Source of the DNA: Euryhalocaulis caribicus | Lineage (GTDB): Bacteria > Pseudomonadota > Alphaproteobacteria > Caulobacterales > Maricaulaceae | DNA: 64,000 bases | NCBI RefSeq assembly: GCF_000412185.1 | Contig: NZ_ASJA01000007.1 | Span: 91,933 to 155,932 of the forward strand | Direction of reading: 5' to 3' | Shown here: in pieces, positions 29,582 through 38,715 of the stretch | Numbering within the stretch: position 1 is the first letter of the stretch | Layout of the letters: each line of letters starts with the position of its first letter | Position numbers and translations under genes: made by a program | The notes under the pieces: model-generated | The model's input: only the letters and a program-made list of their open reading frames with translations | What the model was told of the DNA's origin: nothing | Database searches by the model: none

Positions 29582-31039
29582 ATGCCTGATCGAGTTTCCT
29601 TCTACCTTGCGGGGGCTGCGGCCCTCTTCCTTTCCGCCTGCGCTACAGGCGCTCCCGTTTCGGGCGCGGCGGACGCCGGGGGCCAGAAGGATCCTCGCTT
29701 CGGGGAATGTCCGGAAGAAGACCGGACCGCCCCCGACAGTGTGTGCGCGATATTCGCCGCGCCTCTCCGCCCCGCGGAACCCGGCGGTGAAAAGATCGAT
29801 ATTTTCGTCCGTAAATTTCCGGCCCAAACTGAACGGGTCGGCGAATTCTGGATGTTGTCAGGCGGGCCGGGAGAATCCGGCGCATCCTTCTACACGCGCA
29901 TTGAGGACTTTCAGGCGCGTTTCCCTGGCTATGACGTGTTCATCCCCGATCATCGCGGAACCGGACGCTCGGCGCGGCTGTGCGAGGGCGAAACAGTTCA
30001 GAGCGCCGCGGGATCACAACTCGCCGGTCAGGAATTCGGGCCTTGCTTCGGAGAGGTCTGGCAAAATGCAGAACGCACGAAAGCGTTTTCGATGACGAAC
30101 GCGGCTCACGATCTTGATCGCCTGATCGCGGAATTTGGCGGCTCCGGCCCCCGCTATGTCTATGGCATTTCCTATGGCACGGGTCTGGCCCTGCGCTTTG
30201 GTCAGATGCATCAGGAACGCGTGGACGGGCTTGTGCTGGATTCGCTGGTGTCCGCGCTGGACGATACCGATCACGATCTCAGCCGCCGATCCCACACTGT
30301 CGATGCGGTCGGCCGCGAAGTTCTGGCCGAATGCGCTGCCGCGCCCTCCTGCAATGACCGGTTCGCCGATGGCGTCGAAGCCGCCTACGCCAACCTCCTC
30401 GAAGATATCGGGGAGGGGAAAATTGCCGCCGAAAGCATTCCGAACGGCGACATAAAACTGACCCTTGGGGCCATGCTGGACCATCCCCAGGCGCGAGCGC
30501 TCATCCCTGATCTCATAGACGCGGCCATTGAAGACCCGCATTCTCTCAAGGGCTCTTATTCCGGCAGGGTCGAGCCCCTGTTCGCGCCGCTGCAAGCTAT
30601 CGGAGAATATGAGGGCGCGGATTTCTCTATCGTCCTAGCCAGCCTTATCGGCGAGTCCGAAACGAACCGCCGGCCGGACATGACGGCTGAACAGGTCGCG
30701 GCCGAGGAAGCAGCGCTCTGGTTCACGTCTCCGCTCCCCAGAACGCAAACGCTCGGGAATGTCCCGACTTATGAGCGTGATGAATGGTTCGATAAACCCT
30801 ATTCCGGATTGCCGCCCGTTCTGGTGGTTCACGGCGCGCTGGACCCGAAAACGCCGCTGGAGGGCGCCCGGCGTCACATAGCGGCAATCGATGAAGGCGC
30901 GGACGTCGAGCTGACGATCGTTGAAAGAATGCCCCACGCAATCTGGTTCTTCGGGGCCGATTGCCTTTACACTTCAATCGATGCCTTCATATCGGGCGAG
31001 GACGCGCCCGCAACCTGCCGTCCGCAAGAAGCCGATTAG
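29582..31039 (+). CDS. Alpha/beta hydrolase lipoprotein, peptidase S33/TAP-like
   Basis: 485 residues. A lipoprotein signal peptide with lipobox LSAC (Cys20) places it on the periplasmic side of a membrane. The core is an alpha/beta hydrolase: oxyanion segment SGGPGESGASF, nucleophile Ser197 in GISYGTG, Asp in HGALDPKTP, His in MPHAIWFFG. The C-terminal region matches TAP-like (tripeptidyl aminopeptidase) proteins, so a proline-type aminopeptidase or esterase is likely; the substrate is unknown. Four Cys after the catalytic Ser region (CAAAPSC, and C-terminal Cys) may form disulfides. Confidence 0.8.
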   Translation: MPDRVSFYLAGAAALFLSACATGAPVSGAADAGGQKDPRFGECPEEDRTAPDSVCAIFAAPLRPAEPGGEKIDIFVRKFPAQTERVGEFWMLSGGPGESGASFYTRIEDFQARFPGYDVFIPDHRGTGRSARLCEGETVQSAAGSQLAGQEFGPCFGEVWQNAERTKAFSMTNAAHDLDRLIAEFGGSGPRYVYGISYGTGLALRFGQMHQERVDGLVLDSLVSALDDTDHDLSRRSHTVDAVGREVLAECAAAPSCNDRFADGVEAAYANLLEDIGEGKIAAESIPNGDIKLTLGAMLDHPQARALIPDLIDAAIEDPHSLKGSYSGRVEPLFAPLQAIGEYEGADFSIVLASLIGESETNRRPDMTAEQVAAEEAALWFTSPLPRTQTLGNVPTYERDEWFDKPYSGLPPVLVVHGALDPKTPLEGARRHIAAIDEGADVELTIVERMPHAIWFFGADCLYTSIDAFISGEDAPATCRPQEAD

Positions 31040-31053
31040 AAGCAGAGCTTTAA

Positions 31054-31836
31054 ATGTCCCAGCCCCTTCAACTCAGAGAGATCCGGCATACCGATCTGGT
31101 CTTTCCGCAACAGGCCAATCACCAGGGGAGCTATTTCGGCGGCGCCGCGCTGGCCGAGATGGACAAGATTGCCTTCCTGATCTCCGCCCGTCATGCGCGC
31201 CGCCCTTTTGTGACCGCCTCCTGCGACAAGATCGACTTTCGCAAACCGATCTTTGTCGGGGAGCTGGTGGAGCTGACCGGGGAAGTTCGCATGGTCGGCT
31301 GGCATTCGCTGATCGTCGATGTCGAGCTGTCGGCCGAGAGCCTGTTCACGGGCGAACGCCGGATCTGCACGCGCGGCAGCTTCACAATGGTGGCGGCGGA
31401 TCGGAAGGATAATCCGGACCGCCTGCCCAGCGCGCCCGAAGACCGCGCCGATTATTCCCCGTCGCCGCGGGATTCCGCGCGCGTCCTGCAACTGGTCTTC
31501 CCGGGCGACACAAACCATCTGGGTCAGCTTTTCGGGGGCAAGGCGGCATCTCTAATGGGTAAGGCGGCCTATATCGCCGCCTCGCGTCGCGCCCGGAAAT
31601 CGGTCGGCATGGCGGCGTCCGACAAGATCGACTTCATCGCCTCCGTCAAGGAAGGGGAGCTGCTGGACGTGACGGCCCGGGTCGCGTCCATCGGCAATAC
31701 GTCCATGAAGGTGAAGGTGCGCGCCGAAGCCGAAAACCTGATGACGGGCGACCGGCGTCTCTGTGGCGAGGCGGAATACGTGATGGTCGCCCTGGACGAG
31801 GCCGGGAAGCCCACGCCCGTCCCGCCGCTGGACTAG
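31054..31836 (+). CDS. Acyl-CoA thioesterase with two hot-dog domains
   Basis: 260 residues containing two tandem 4HBT-type hot-dog domains (about 8-125 and 140-255). Each half has the helix-start pattern NHQGSYFGGAALAEMD or NHLGQLFGGKAASLMG and a SCDKIDF/ASDKIDF strand, the arrangement of YciA/ACOT-like acyl-CoA thioesterases. Substrate chain length cannot be told. It starts 14 bp after the hydrolase gene and may be co-transcribed with it. Confidence 0.85.
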   Translation: MSQPLQLREIRHTDLVFPQQANHQGSYFGGAALAEMDKIAFLISARHARRPFVTASCDKIDFRKPIFVGELVELTGEVRMVGWHSLIVDVELSAESLFTGERRICTRGSFTMVAADRKDNPDRLPSAPEDRADYSPSPRDSARVLQLVFPGDTNHLGQLFGGKAASLMGKAAYIAASRRARKSVGMAASDKIDFIASVKEGELLDVTARVASIGNTSMKVKVRAEAENLMTGDRRLCGEAEYVMVALDEAGKPTPVPPLD

Positions 31837-31893
31837 AGTCACACTTGCGCGCCATTGCGACTGGCTTCATTCTTATCACGGGAGGAAGCCATT

Positions 31894-32490
31894 ATGCCTG
31901 ACGATGCACGCACGCCGCAGCGCGCCAAGTTCCGCGCCATGGAAGAGGGCACGGCGGAAGACTGGTCAGTCATCGCCGGGCATTTCATGCCGTTCGCCGC
32001 GAAGGTCGCCGACCGCGTCATCGATCATCTGAAACTTCTGGACGGCGATTATGGCGGATTCCCCGTCGACCGGCTGACCCACTGTCTGCAGACGGCCGCT
32101 CGCGCCGAGGCTGACGGTCAGGACGAGGAATATGTCGTCTGCGCCCTGCTGCACGATATCGGCGACACGCTGGGGCCGTATAATCACCCAGACGTCGCCG
32201 CTTCGATCATCCAGCCTTTTGTCTCAGAGAGCCATCACTGGATGGTGAAACATCACGGCATTTTTCAGGGCTATTATTTCTTCCATCACCTGGGCATGGA
32301 CCGCGACATGCGGGACCAGTTCAAGGGTCATGAAAACTATGACCTGACCGAAGAGTTCTGCCGCAAATACGACCAGATGGCGTTCGACCCGGACTATGTC
32401 ACGCCGGATCTTGCGCACTATGAGCCCGCGCTCCGGTGTGTTCTCGCCGCGCCAAAACAGAGCGTCTACAAAGCCGCTCTGGACGAATAG
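31894..32490 (+). CDS. HD-domain protein of the PhnZ-like (COG4341) group
   Basis: 198 residues from the ATG at 31894, which has GGAGGAAG 7 bp upstream; an in-frame ATG at 31855 lacks such a site. Metal ligands follow the HD pattern: His63 (THCLQTA), His87-Asp88 (LLHDIGD), His near 115-121, His131 region (FFHHLG) and Asp160 (KYDQMAFDP). The opening segment MEEGTAEDW and the overall size fit the group that includes PhnZ and resembles myo-inositol oxygenase, whose members can be mixed-valent diiron oxygenases instead of phosphohydrolases. Function here is open; no phosphonate genes are nearby. Confidence 0.72.
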   Translation: MPDDARTPQRAKFRAMEEGTAEDWSVIAGHFMPFAAKVADRVIDHLKLLDGDYGGFPVDRLTHCLQTAARAEADGQDEEYVVCALLHDIGDTLGPYNHPDVAASIIQPFVSESHHWMVKHHGIFQGYYFFHHLGMDRDMRDQFKGHENYDLTEEFCRKYDQMAFDPDYVTPDLAHYEPALRCVLAAPKQSVYKAALDE

Positions 32491-32512
32491 CGCCAGCGGT
32501 CCGTCAGCCGGA

Positions 32513-33481
32513 ATGATGGAAAAACTCGATCGCGATCATGCGCCCGCCACAGCGCAAGCGCCGGCGGAGTGCCCGAATTGCGGGTCGGCGCGCATTGCGA
32601 GTTTTTGCGCGGATTGCGGGCAGGATCAGGAAAGCCCGCGCAAGAAATGGCGCGCGCATATCGAGGAAATTGTCAGCACCTATACAGAGCTTGATTCCGC
32701 CACTCTGAAGACACTGGGTCTGACCGTCGCCCAGCCCGGGAAGCTGTCAGAGCTGACGCTCCAGAATCGCAGCGGCGATCTGGTGTCGCCGCTGAAGCTG
32801 TTTTTGATCGTTATTGTTCTCTATTCGATCTTCTTCGCCTTCTCGCCCATCAAATATGGCCAGCTCTATCTGGCGATGGATCGTGAATGGTACGGGGCGG
32901 ACATGATCGCTCCCGGCGAGGAACTGCTGTGGACCTATGATGTGCAGGTCTATGCGCCGGCTGTTCAGGACCCCGTTTCGCCGGGGTTCCGCAAGGCGCT
33001 CTCGGAGGGCTCCATAAATCTGGAAACGATCGAACCCGGCTGGATCGCCGGCCTGGTGCAAGCGCCCGAGCGCATGGCGCGGGTCAATGACCGGTTCGCG
33101 ACGTTTCTGATCTATCTGCCGCTGGCCGTGATTCCGGCGCTGATGATACTGAACGGCTTTCTGTTCCGGCGGAGATACTGGCTGTTCGACCATTTCTTCC
33201 TGGCGCTGGAGACCGCCACGGGAATGATCCTGATCGTGATGTTCACGGCGTCGGTGACGGCCCTGCTTTACATAGCGGGGATCACGCTGGACGAAGCCAC
33301 GCCGCTTTTCCTGATCGAAATGCCGCTGATCCTCATCTATCTGGTGCGCTCAGTGAGGCGGTTTTACCGGCTGCGCGGATGGACCGCCTTTGGAAACGCC
33401 CTGGCCGTGTACGTGCTGTTTCTGACGTTTCAGCAGATCCTGTTTTACCAGACGATCGCGCTTATGGGCCGCTACGCCTGA
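32513..33481 (+). CDS. DUF3667 membrane protein with zinc ribbon
   Basis: 322 residues from the ATG at 32513; the frame is open upstream through the end of the HD gene but those codons are not family-like. An N-terminal zinc ribbon (CPNCG...CADCG, about 19-36) is followed by a soluble segment and four to five membrane segments (about 95-115, 205-225, 235-265, 265-285, 295-315). Matches the DUF3667 family; function unknown. The stop is only 7 bp from the convergent acyl-ACP synthetase stop. Confidence 0.75.
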   Translation: MMEKLDRDHAPATAQAPAECPNCGSARIASFCADCGQDQESPRKKWRAHIEEIVSTYTELDSATLKTLGLTVAQPGKLSELTLQNRSGDLVSPLKLFLIVIVLYSIFFAFSPIKYGQLYLAMDREWYGADMIAPGEELLWTYDVQVYAPAVQDPVSPGFRKALSEGSINLETIEPGWIAGLVQAPERMARVNDRFATFLIYLPLAVIPALMILNGFLFRRRYWLFDHFFLALETATGMILIVMFTASVTALLYIAGITLDEATPLFLIEMPLILIYLVRSVRRFYRLRGWTAFGNALAVYVLFLTFQQILFYQTIALMGRYA

Positions 33482-33488
33482 CGGCTTG

Positions 33489-35057
33489 TTACGCGGCCTT
33501 GGCCAGTTCCGCCTCCGCCAGACGCTGCACCGCGCCGTAATCTGTCTTGCCGGTGCCCAGAACCGGAATTTCATCCACCTGAATGATCTTCCGCGGCGCA
33601 GCCAGTTCGGGCACGCCGTGATTCTGGATGAAACCGACGAGATCCGCCCGGTTTGCGTCGGGACTGTCTGTAATCAGGATGATTTGCTCGCCCTTGCGGC
33701 CATCCGGCACCGCCGCCGCGGCGTGCATGTTGTCGGGCCACAGGCTGGATGCGCAATTCTCGACCACCGTGAGAGACACCATCTCGCCGCCAATCTTGGC
33801 AAACCGCTTCAGACGGCCGCGAATGGTGATATAGCCATCATCGTCGATCACCACGATATCACCGGTATCGTGCCAGCCTTCCTCGGGCGGCTGAATCACA
33901 CCCGGCGCGTCGGCCAGAATATATCCCTTCATCACGTTCGGCCCGCGCAGATAAAGGCGTCCGCCGCGCGTGATGCCTTCCACCGGCTCCAGCTTGTATT
34001 CGCTCCCGGGCAGCAGCGTTCCCACGGTCCCGGGCCGATTATCGGCGGGCGGATTGACCGCCACAACGGGCGAGGCTTCCGTCGCGCCATAGCCCTCCAG
34101 AAGCGCTACGGAGAATTTGCGGCGCAGAAGGCTGCGGGTTTCATCGCGCACGCGCTCCGCGCCGCAGACCGCAAAGCGAAGCTTGTCGAGATCGCCTTCC
34201 TTGCCGGCGCGCGCGTATTGCGAAACGAACGTGTCTGTTGCCAGCAGGATCGTCGCGTTCGTATCGCGGATGCGCGTGGCGATTTCCTTGGTCTGGAGCG
34301 GGGAGGGGTGGAACGCCGCCGTCAGCCCGCCGAACAGCGGCAGGAACGCCCCGCCGGTCAGGCCGAAACAATGGAATGTCGGCAGCGGATTATAGATGAT
34401 GTCGTCTTCCATCAGCTCCGGCACATGCGCGATAATTTGTTCGACGTTCGCGACCAGATTCTTGTGGCTCAGCGCAACGCCTTTCGGATCGCCTTCCGTG
34501 CCGGAAGTGAACAGGATGACGGCTTCTTCGTCGTGATCGGTCTTGGCGCGGATCAGGTCCGGCGCGTAGAGGCCGGCCAGCGCCGCCGCCTTGTCGCGAA
34601 CGCCCAGATTGTCGCGCACGTCCTCCAGATAGATAATTTCCGCTTCTTGCCCCAAAGCCTCGATCAAGGACTCAAATCCGCCTTTCTCGATGAACTGGTG
34701 CGCGGTTACGATGCGCTTGATTTCCCCGGTTTTTAGGGCGGAACGAAGATTGCGCACCCCGGCGGTAAAGTTCAGCATCGCGGGAACACGGCCATAGGCG
34801 CTGAGAGCGAAGGTGGCGATCACCGCCCCCGCGCCGGTGGGCAGCATGACGCCCACGCGTTCGCGTTTCTCGGTCAGGCCGGCCAGCGCCGATCCCAGCG
34901 CGAAAGTCGCCTTTACCAGATCATCGTAGGAAAGCTTCCGGTCATCGGCGTCGATGATAGCGGTATATTTCCCGCCGGCGCGTTTGCGCGCCCGCAGGAG
35001 CGCGCCTGTAATGGTCGTATGGGTCCGCCGCTCATCGTAGCTGTATGGGCGTTTCAT
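33489..35057 (-). CDS. Stand-alone acyl-ACP synthetase, Aas-type AMP-forming ligase
   Basis: 522 residues of the ANL superfamily: AMP-binding motif FTSGTEGDPKGVALSH (about 185-200), LEGYGATEASPV, and YDTGDIV-type HDTGDIV, with the C-terminal Lys motif GTGKTDYG. The segments PLPTFHCFGLTGG, RGPNVMKGY and KRFAKIGGEMVSL closely resemble the synthetase half of E. coli Aas, so it likely loads acyl chains on ACP for lysophospholipid repair. The PlsC-like acyltransferase half is missing. An LplT-like transporter lies at the right end of the window. Divergent from the GlsB-like gene. Confidence 0.82.
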   Translation of the reverse strand: MKRPYSYDERRTHTTITGALLRARKRAGGKYTAIIDADDRKLSYDDLVKATFALGSALAGLTEKRERVGVMLPTGAGAVIATFALSAYGRVPAMLNFTAGVRNLRSALKTGEIKRIVTAHQFIEKGGFESLIEALGQEAEIIYLEDVRDNLGVRDKAAALAGLYAPDLIRAKTDHDEEAVILFTSGTEGDPKGVALSHKNLVANVEQIIAHVPELMEDDIIYNPLPTFHCFGLTGGAFLPLFGGLTAAFHPSPLQTKEIATRIRDTNATILLATDTFVSQYARAGKEGDLDKLRFAVCGAERVRDETRSLLRRKFSVALLEGYGATEASPVVAVNPPADNRPGTVGTLLPGSEYKLEPVEGITRGGRLYLRGPNVMKGYILADAPGVIQPPEEGWHDTGDIVVIDDDGYITIRGRLKRFAKIGGEMVSLTVVENCASSLWPDNMHAAAAVPDGRKGEQIILITDSPDANRADLVGFIQNHGVPELAAPRKIIQVDEIPVLGTGKTDYGAVQRLAEAELAKAA

Positions 35058-35174
35058 GCATCCTCCCGCGCCGACTGTTTCCGTCGGTCATCTCTTTAAA
35101 TCTTATCACCTTCCGCACCCGCAGGGGCAAGTCGGATGTCATCTTTGTGACTCAACATATGGCGGTCCCGTCAC

Positions 35175-35191
35175 GTTCCAATTGTTGGAAC
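35175..35191. promoter_or_regulatory. 17-bp perfect palindrome between aas-like and GlsB-like genes
   Basis: GTTCCAA-TTG-TTGGAAC lies in the 200-bp divergent gap 35058-35257, 66 bp before the GlsB-like ATG. It is a good dimeric-operator candidate. Both arms contain GGAAC, the -35 of EcfG promoters, but no exact CGTT follows at 16-17 bp on either strand. The rest of the gap shows nothing I can name. Confidence 0.5.
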
Positions 35192-35257
35192 TAACTGGCG
35201 TCCGGACCTCTTACAGGTCAGACTGAACGTCATAAGAAACATGAGGGAAGAATCGAC

Positions 35258-35497
35258 ATGGAATTTCTGATTTTCATCCTGATCGGCATCTTGGCCGGCT
35301 GGATCGCAGAACAGGTCATGAAACGCGATCACGGCATCCTGGTGAATCTGGTCGTCGGCGTCGTCGGCGCGCTATTGGGCGGGTTTATCGCCGGCTTGCT
35401 GGGCATCGCCTGGGGCGGAATCATCGGCCAGCTGGTCATCGCCACGCTGGGCGCGATCCTGCTGCTGTTCATTCTTGGACTTATCAAGAAAAACTAG
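35258..35497 (+). CDS. GlsB/YeaQ/YmgE family small membrane protein
   Basis: 79 residues, three membrane segments (about 1-17, 28-50, 55-75) with Gly-rich packing faces (GVVGALLGGFIAGLLG, GGIIGQLVIATLGA). Matches the GlsB/YeaQ/YmgE family, often stress-associated (transglycosylase-associated protein). GAGGGAAGA lies 7 bp upstream. Regulation may involve the palindrome at 35175-35191. Confidence 0.88.
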   Translation: MEFLIFILIGILAGWIAEQVMKRDHGILVNLVVGVVGALLGGFIAGLLGIAWGGIIGQLVIATLGAILLLFILGLIKKN

Positions 35498-35540
35498 GGC
35501 CCTGCGCATTTGCGCATAGCGCCCTGTCTTTCGTGCATAC

Positions 35541-35570
35541 GCCCCGTGGTGATCGCTTGAACCACGGGGC
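35541..35570 (+). other. Perfect 10-bp inverted repeat before lipA
   Basis: GCCCCGTGGT and ACCACGGGGC pair perfectly around a 10-nt loop. No T-run follows, so it is either a rho-dependent or bidirectional end signal for the GlsB-like gene or part of the lipA leader, 24 bp before the lipA ATG. A second, weaker hairpin (AGGGC...GCCCT, 35496-35525) precedes it. Confidence 0.5.
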
Positions 35571-35594
35571 AATGCGCGCCATGTTCGCGTCACT

Positions 35595-36569
35595 ATGGCA
35601 GTGATCATCGACAATCTCGACAAGGCGAAAGCCGCGCCGGTTCGCCACCCTGAAAAACAGAAGCGGCCCGACACCCCCGTTCCGCGCAAACCGGACTGGA
35701 TTCGCGTCCGCGCGCCGGCCGGGAAGGGCGTGGCCGAGACGCGCAAGGCGGTGAAGGAGGAAGGCCTCGTCACCGTGTGCGAGGAGGCGGGCTGTCCGAA
35801 CCTTGGCGAGTGCTGGTCGCAAAAACATGCGACCTTCATGATTCTGGGCGACACCTGCACGCGCGCCTGCGCCTTCTGCAACGTCAAGACGGGCCTGCCC
35901 GGCGCGCTGGACGACGAGGAGCCGGCCAAGATCGGCCGCGCCGTCGTGAAGATGGGCCTCAAACATGTCGTGATCACATCGGTCGACCGCGACGACCTTG
36001 ATGATGGCGGCGCCGAGCATTTCGAGCGCGTCATCGACGAAATCCGTACGCAGTCTCCCGGCACGACGGTTGAAATCCTGACCCCGGACTTCCTGCGCAA
36101 GCCGCACGCTGCCGAGCGCGTGATCGACGCCAAGCCGGACGTGTTCAACCACAATCTGGAAACGGTGCCGCGGCTCTATCTGAAAATCCGGCCCGGCGCG
36201 CGCTATTACCACTCCATCCGCCTGCTGGAGAAAGTGAAAGAGCGCGATCCGTCCCAGTTCACCAAGTCGGGCCTGATGGTTGGTCTTGGCGAGACCAAGG
36301 AAGAGATCATGCAGGTCATGGACGATCTGCGCAGCGCCGGCGTCGATTTCCTGACAATCGGCCAGTATCTGCAGCCTTCGCGCAAACACGCCGCGATCGA
36401 CCGTTTCTGGACGCCGCAGGAATTCAAGGCGCTGGAAACCATCGCCCGGTCCAAGGGCTTCCTGATGGTCTCCGCCACGCCGCTGACGCGCTCCAGCTAT
36501 CACGCGGGCGAGGATTTCGAGAAAATGCGCGCCGCGCGGGAAGCGCAGCTGGCGGCCGGGCGCGCCTGA
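35595..36569 (+). CDS. lipA: Lipoyl synthase
   Basis: Radical SAM enzyme inserting two sulfurs into octanoyl groups on lipoyl domains, needed by PdhB and PdhC encoded upstream. 324 residues. The auxiliary cluster Cys motif is [12 protein letters not shown]; the radical SAM motif is CTRACAFC; the C-terminal RSSYHAGE Ser ligand is present. In alphaproteobacteria it usually follows lpd of the pdh operon; here an unrelated 6-kb block is between. Confidence 0.97.
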   Translation: MAVIIDNLDKAKAAPVRHPEKQKRPDTPVPRKPDWIRVRAPAGKGVAETRKAVKEEGLVTVCEEAGCPNLGECWSQKHATFMILGDTCTRACAFCNVKTGLPGALDDEEPAKIGRAVVKMGLKHVVITSVDRDDLDDGGAEHFERVIDEIRTQSPGTTVEILTPDFLRKPHAAERVIDAKPDVFNHNLETVPRLYLKIRPGARYYHSIRLLEKVKERDPSQFTKSGLMVGLGETKEEIMQVMDDLRSAGVDFLTIGQYLQPSRKHAAIDRFWTPQEFKALETIARSKGFLMVSATPLTRSSYHAGEDFEKMRAAREAQLAAGRA

Positions 36570-36575
36570 TCTTCC

Positions 36576-37076
36576 ATGCCGATGCATGAGGAAAAACGGC
36601 GGATCCGCCACAGCCCGGACGATCTCTATGCGCTGGTCTCGGATGTGAAATCCTACCCGGATTTCGTGCCGTTTGTCGCCGCCATGCGCGTGCGTGAGGA
36701 TACGGAGAATCCAGACGGAACGCGGTCCATGAAGGCGGAAGCTTCCGTAGGCTACAAGTTCATCCGCGAGCGGTTCGCCACGCAGGTTGAACTGGAGCCG
36801 AAGAACCGCGTCATCGATGTCTCTTACCTGTCAGGGCCGTTTGAGGCGCTGGCCAATCACTGGCGCTTCCACGAACTTTCTGACGGTTCGAGCCTGATCG
36901 ATTTCTGCGTCGAATACGAATTCCGCAACAAGGTCCTGAAAATGTTGTTCGAGGGCGCGCGGGACCGGGCCGCCGGGATGATCCTTGACGCATTCAAACA
37001 GGAGGCGGACAGGCGCTACGAAACGGTCGGAAAGGCGGAGCTGGATCTAGCCGCGGAGACGGTCGAGACCGTCTGA
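36576..37076 (+). CDS. RatA/Coq10 family START-domain protein
   Basis: 166 residues spanning one polyketide-cyclase/START domain (about 1-145), beginning RRIRHSPDDLYALVSDVKSYPDFVPF. Alphaproteobacterial homologues next to lipA are related to Coq10, a ubiquinone-binding helper of respiration; the RatA toxin label is less likely. It starts 6 bp after lipA, so it is coupled to it. Its 3' end overlaps cinA by 30 bp on the other strand. Confidence 0.86.
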   Translation: MPMHEEKRRIRHSPDDLYALVSDVKSYPDFVPFVAAMRVREDTENPDGTRSMKAEASVGYKFIRERFATQVELEPKNRVIDVSYLSGPFEALANHWRFHELSDGSSLIDFCVEYEFRNKVLKMLFEGARDRAAGMILDAFKQEADRRYETVGKAELDLAAETVETV

Positions 37077-37553
37077 CAGCATATCCAGAGCCGCTTCGGC
37101 GCTCTTAATCCGCACCTCTGCCCGGCCAATCTCGCCAAAGCGCTTCTCAAGCTGGACCGTTTCACGGGCCCGCGCCGCACAGGCAAAATGGACCAGCCCG
37201 ACCGGCTTGTGCTCCGTTCCGCCATCCGGCCCGGCAATTCCGGTGATCGAAACGGACAGCGCCGCTTCCGGGCTGCGCTCCAATGCGCCTTCGGCCATCG
37301 CTTTGGCCACCAGGGGCGACACCGCGCCGTGACGGGCCAGCAGTGAAGGCTCAACGCCCAGCAGGGCCGCTTTCGCTTCATTGCTATAGGTCACCAGGCT
37401 CGCCTCCATGACAGCGGACGCGCCGGCGGAATGGGTGAGAAGCGCCCCCAGCAGGCCGCCCGTGCAGCTTTCGGCGCAAATCACGCGCACGCCCTGCGCC
37501 TCGGCGCTTTCCAGGAATCGCTGTGTCTTGGCAATCAGGGCCTCGTCAAACAT
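37047..37553 (-). CDS. pncC: CinA-type nicotinamide-nucleotide amidase (PncC domain)
   Basis: 168 residues, the C-terminal CinA amidase domain alone, which deamidates NMN back to NaMN. Signature segments are CAESCTGGLLGALLT and ITGIAGPDGGT. The N-terminal molybdopterin-binding-like half of longer CinA proteins is absent, as is common. Start overlaps the ispDF stop by 8 bp; 3' end overlaps the RatA-like gene by 30 bp. Confidence 0.9.
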   Translation of the reverse strand: MFDEALIAKTQRFLESAEAQGVRVICAESCTGGLLGALLTHSAGASAVMEASLVTYSNEAKAALLGVEPSLLARHGAVSPLVAKAMAEGALERSPEAALSVSITGIAGPDGGTEHKPVGLVHFACAARARETVQLEKRFGEIGRAEVRIKSAEAALDMLSDGLDRLRG

Positions 37554-38715
37554 CTCGTCTCTGAACCTCTGCCGTGACGATCGCCTCAGCCGCGACGCCT
37601 TCGCCCCGCCCGATAAAGCCCAGCTTTTCAGTCGTCGTCGCCTTGATATTCACCGAACTCAGGGGCAGGCCCAGCAGTTCCGCGACCCGCGCCTGCATCG
37701 CAGTCCGGTGGGGGCCGACTTTCGGCGCCTCGCAGATCAGCGTCACATCGCAATGGCTCGGGCGCGCGCCGGCCTCCCGCATCAGGGATAGGCAATGAGT
37801 TACAAACGCGGCGGAGTCGGCGTCACGCCACGCCTCGTCGCTGGGTGGAAAATGCTGTCCGATATCGCCGGCGCCAATCGTGCCCAGCATGGCGTCGCAA
37901 ATCGCGTGCAGACCCGCATCGGCGTCGGAATGGCCTTTCAGTCGCTTGTCGCAATCAATATGCACCCCGCACAGAGTGACGCCGTCCCCTTCGATCAATT
38001 GGTGGACGTCGAATCCGTGTCCCGTAGCCACGCGCATTGCAGGCTTTGCGTTCATCAGCGACTCCATCATGGCCAGGTCCTGCGGATCGGTGATCTTGAA
38101 ATTCATCCGGTCGCCAGGGACGGCGCGCACCTCCATCCCGGCGCGCTGCGCCACGGCGACATCATCGCTGAGGACGGCGTCAGGCGGCAACGCATCATAG
38201 GCGTCCATAATTGCCTGATAGGCAAAAGCCTGCGGCGTTTGCATCGCCATCAGGCTCTCCCGGTCCATTTCCTCGCCAAGCAGCCCCTCCGCCTTCCGTT
38301 TCAAAGCATCGCGGACGGGCAGGGCGGCCGCGGCGGCGGAGGCTTCGTCCAGGGCGGCGGATAGGTCGTCGATCAGGCGCGGGCTGGCCAAGGGCCGCGC
38401 CGCATCATGAATAAAAACCATGTCCGGCGGATTGCCGCGCATCGTTTCCAGCCCCGCGCGCACCGACGCCGTTCGCGTCTCTCCTCCCGGAACGGTCTCG
38501 ACCGGGGTTTTCAACCCCGCGGCCATCGTTTCGATCTCCCGCGCCCGGTCAGGGTCGCATACAACAACAATCCGCGCGCAGGGCCGGGTCAGGCCGAACA
38601 GTTCCAGGCTCCAGCGCAGAACCGGCTTTCCCGCAAGCGGCAGGAATTGCTTGGGCGTCGGATCGCCAAAGCGCGCGCCCTGACCGGCGGCGACGATGAT
38701 TGCGGCTGCGCTCAC
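37546..38715 (-). CDS. ispDF: Bifunctional IspD/IspF enzyme
   Basis: Two steps of the MEP isoprenoid pathway in one protein. Residues 1-225 are the CDP-ME synthase IspD ([32 protein letters not shown]); residues 232-389 are the MECDP synthase IspF (GHGFDVHQL metal ligands, [32 protein letters not shown]). The fusion is common in alphaproteobacteria. The second half's start in other species corresponds to [12 protein letters not shown] here. Confidence 0.96.
   Translation of the reverse strand: MSAAAIIVAAGQGARFGDPTPKQFLPLAGKPVLRWSLELFGLTRPCARIVVVCDPDRAREIETMAAGLKTPVETVPGGETRTASVRAGLETMRGNPPDMVFIHDAARPLASPRLIDDLSAALDEASAAAAALPVRDALKRKAEGLLGEEMDRESLMAMQTPQAFAYQAIMDAYDALPPDAVLSDDVAVAQRAGMEVRAVPGDRMNFKITDPQDLAMMESLMNAKPAMRVATGHGFDVHQLIEGDGVTLCGVHIDCDKRLKGHSDADAGLHAICDAMLGTIGAGDIGQHFPPSDEAWRDADSAAFVTHCLSLMREAGARPSHCDVTLICEAPKVGPHRTAMQARVAELLGLPLSSVNIKATTTEKLGFIGRGEGVAAEAIVTAEVQRRDV

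Noticed and set aside
33486..34736. 416-codon frame opposite the acyl-ACP synthetase
   Set aside because: Shadow of the Aas-like gene, which carries all expected motifs.
35154..35191. Possible EcfG promoter driving the acyl-ACP synthetase gene on the minus strand
   Set aside because: GGAAC is followed after 17 bp by TGTT and not CGTT, and it lies about 100 bp from the start codon; not strong enough to call.
35484..36611. 375-codon frame opposite lipA
   Set aside because: Antisense shadow; lipA motifs on the other strand are complete.
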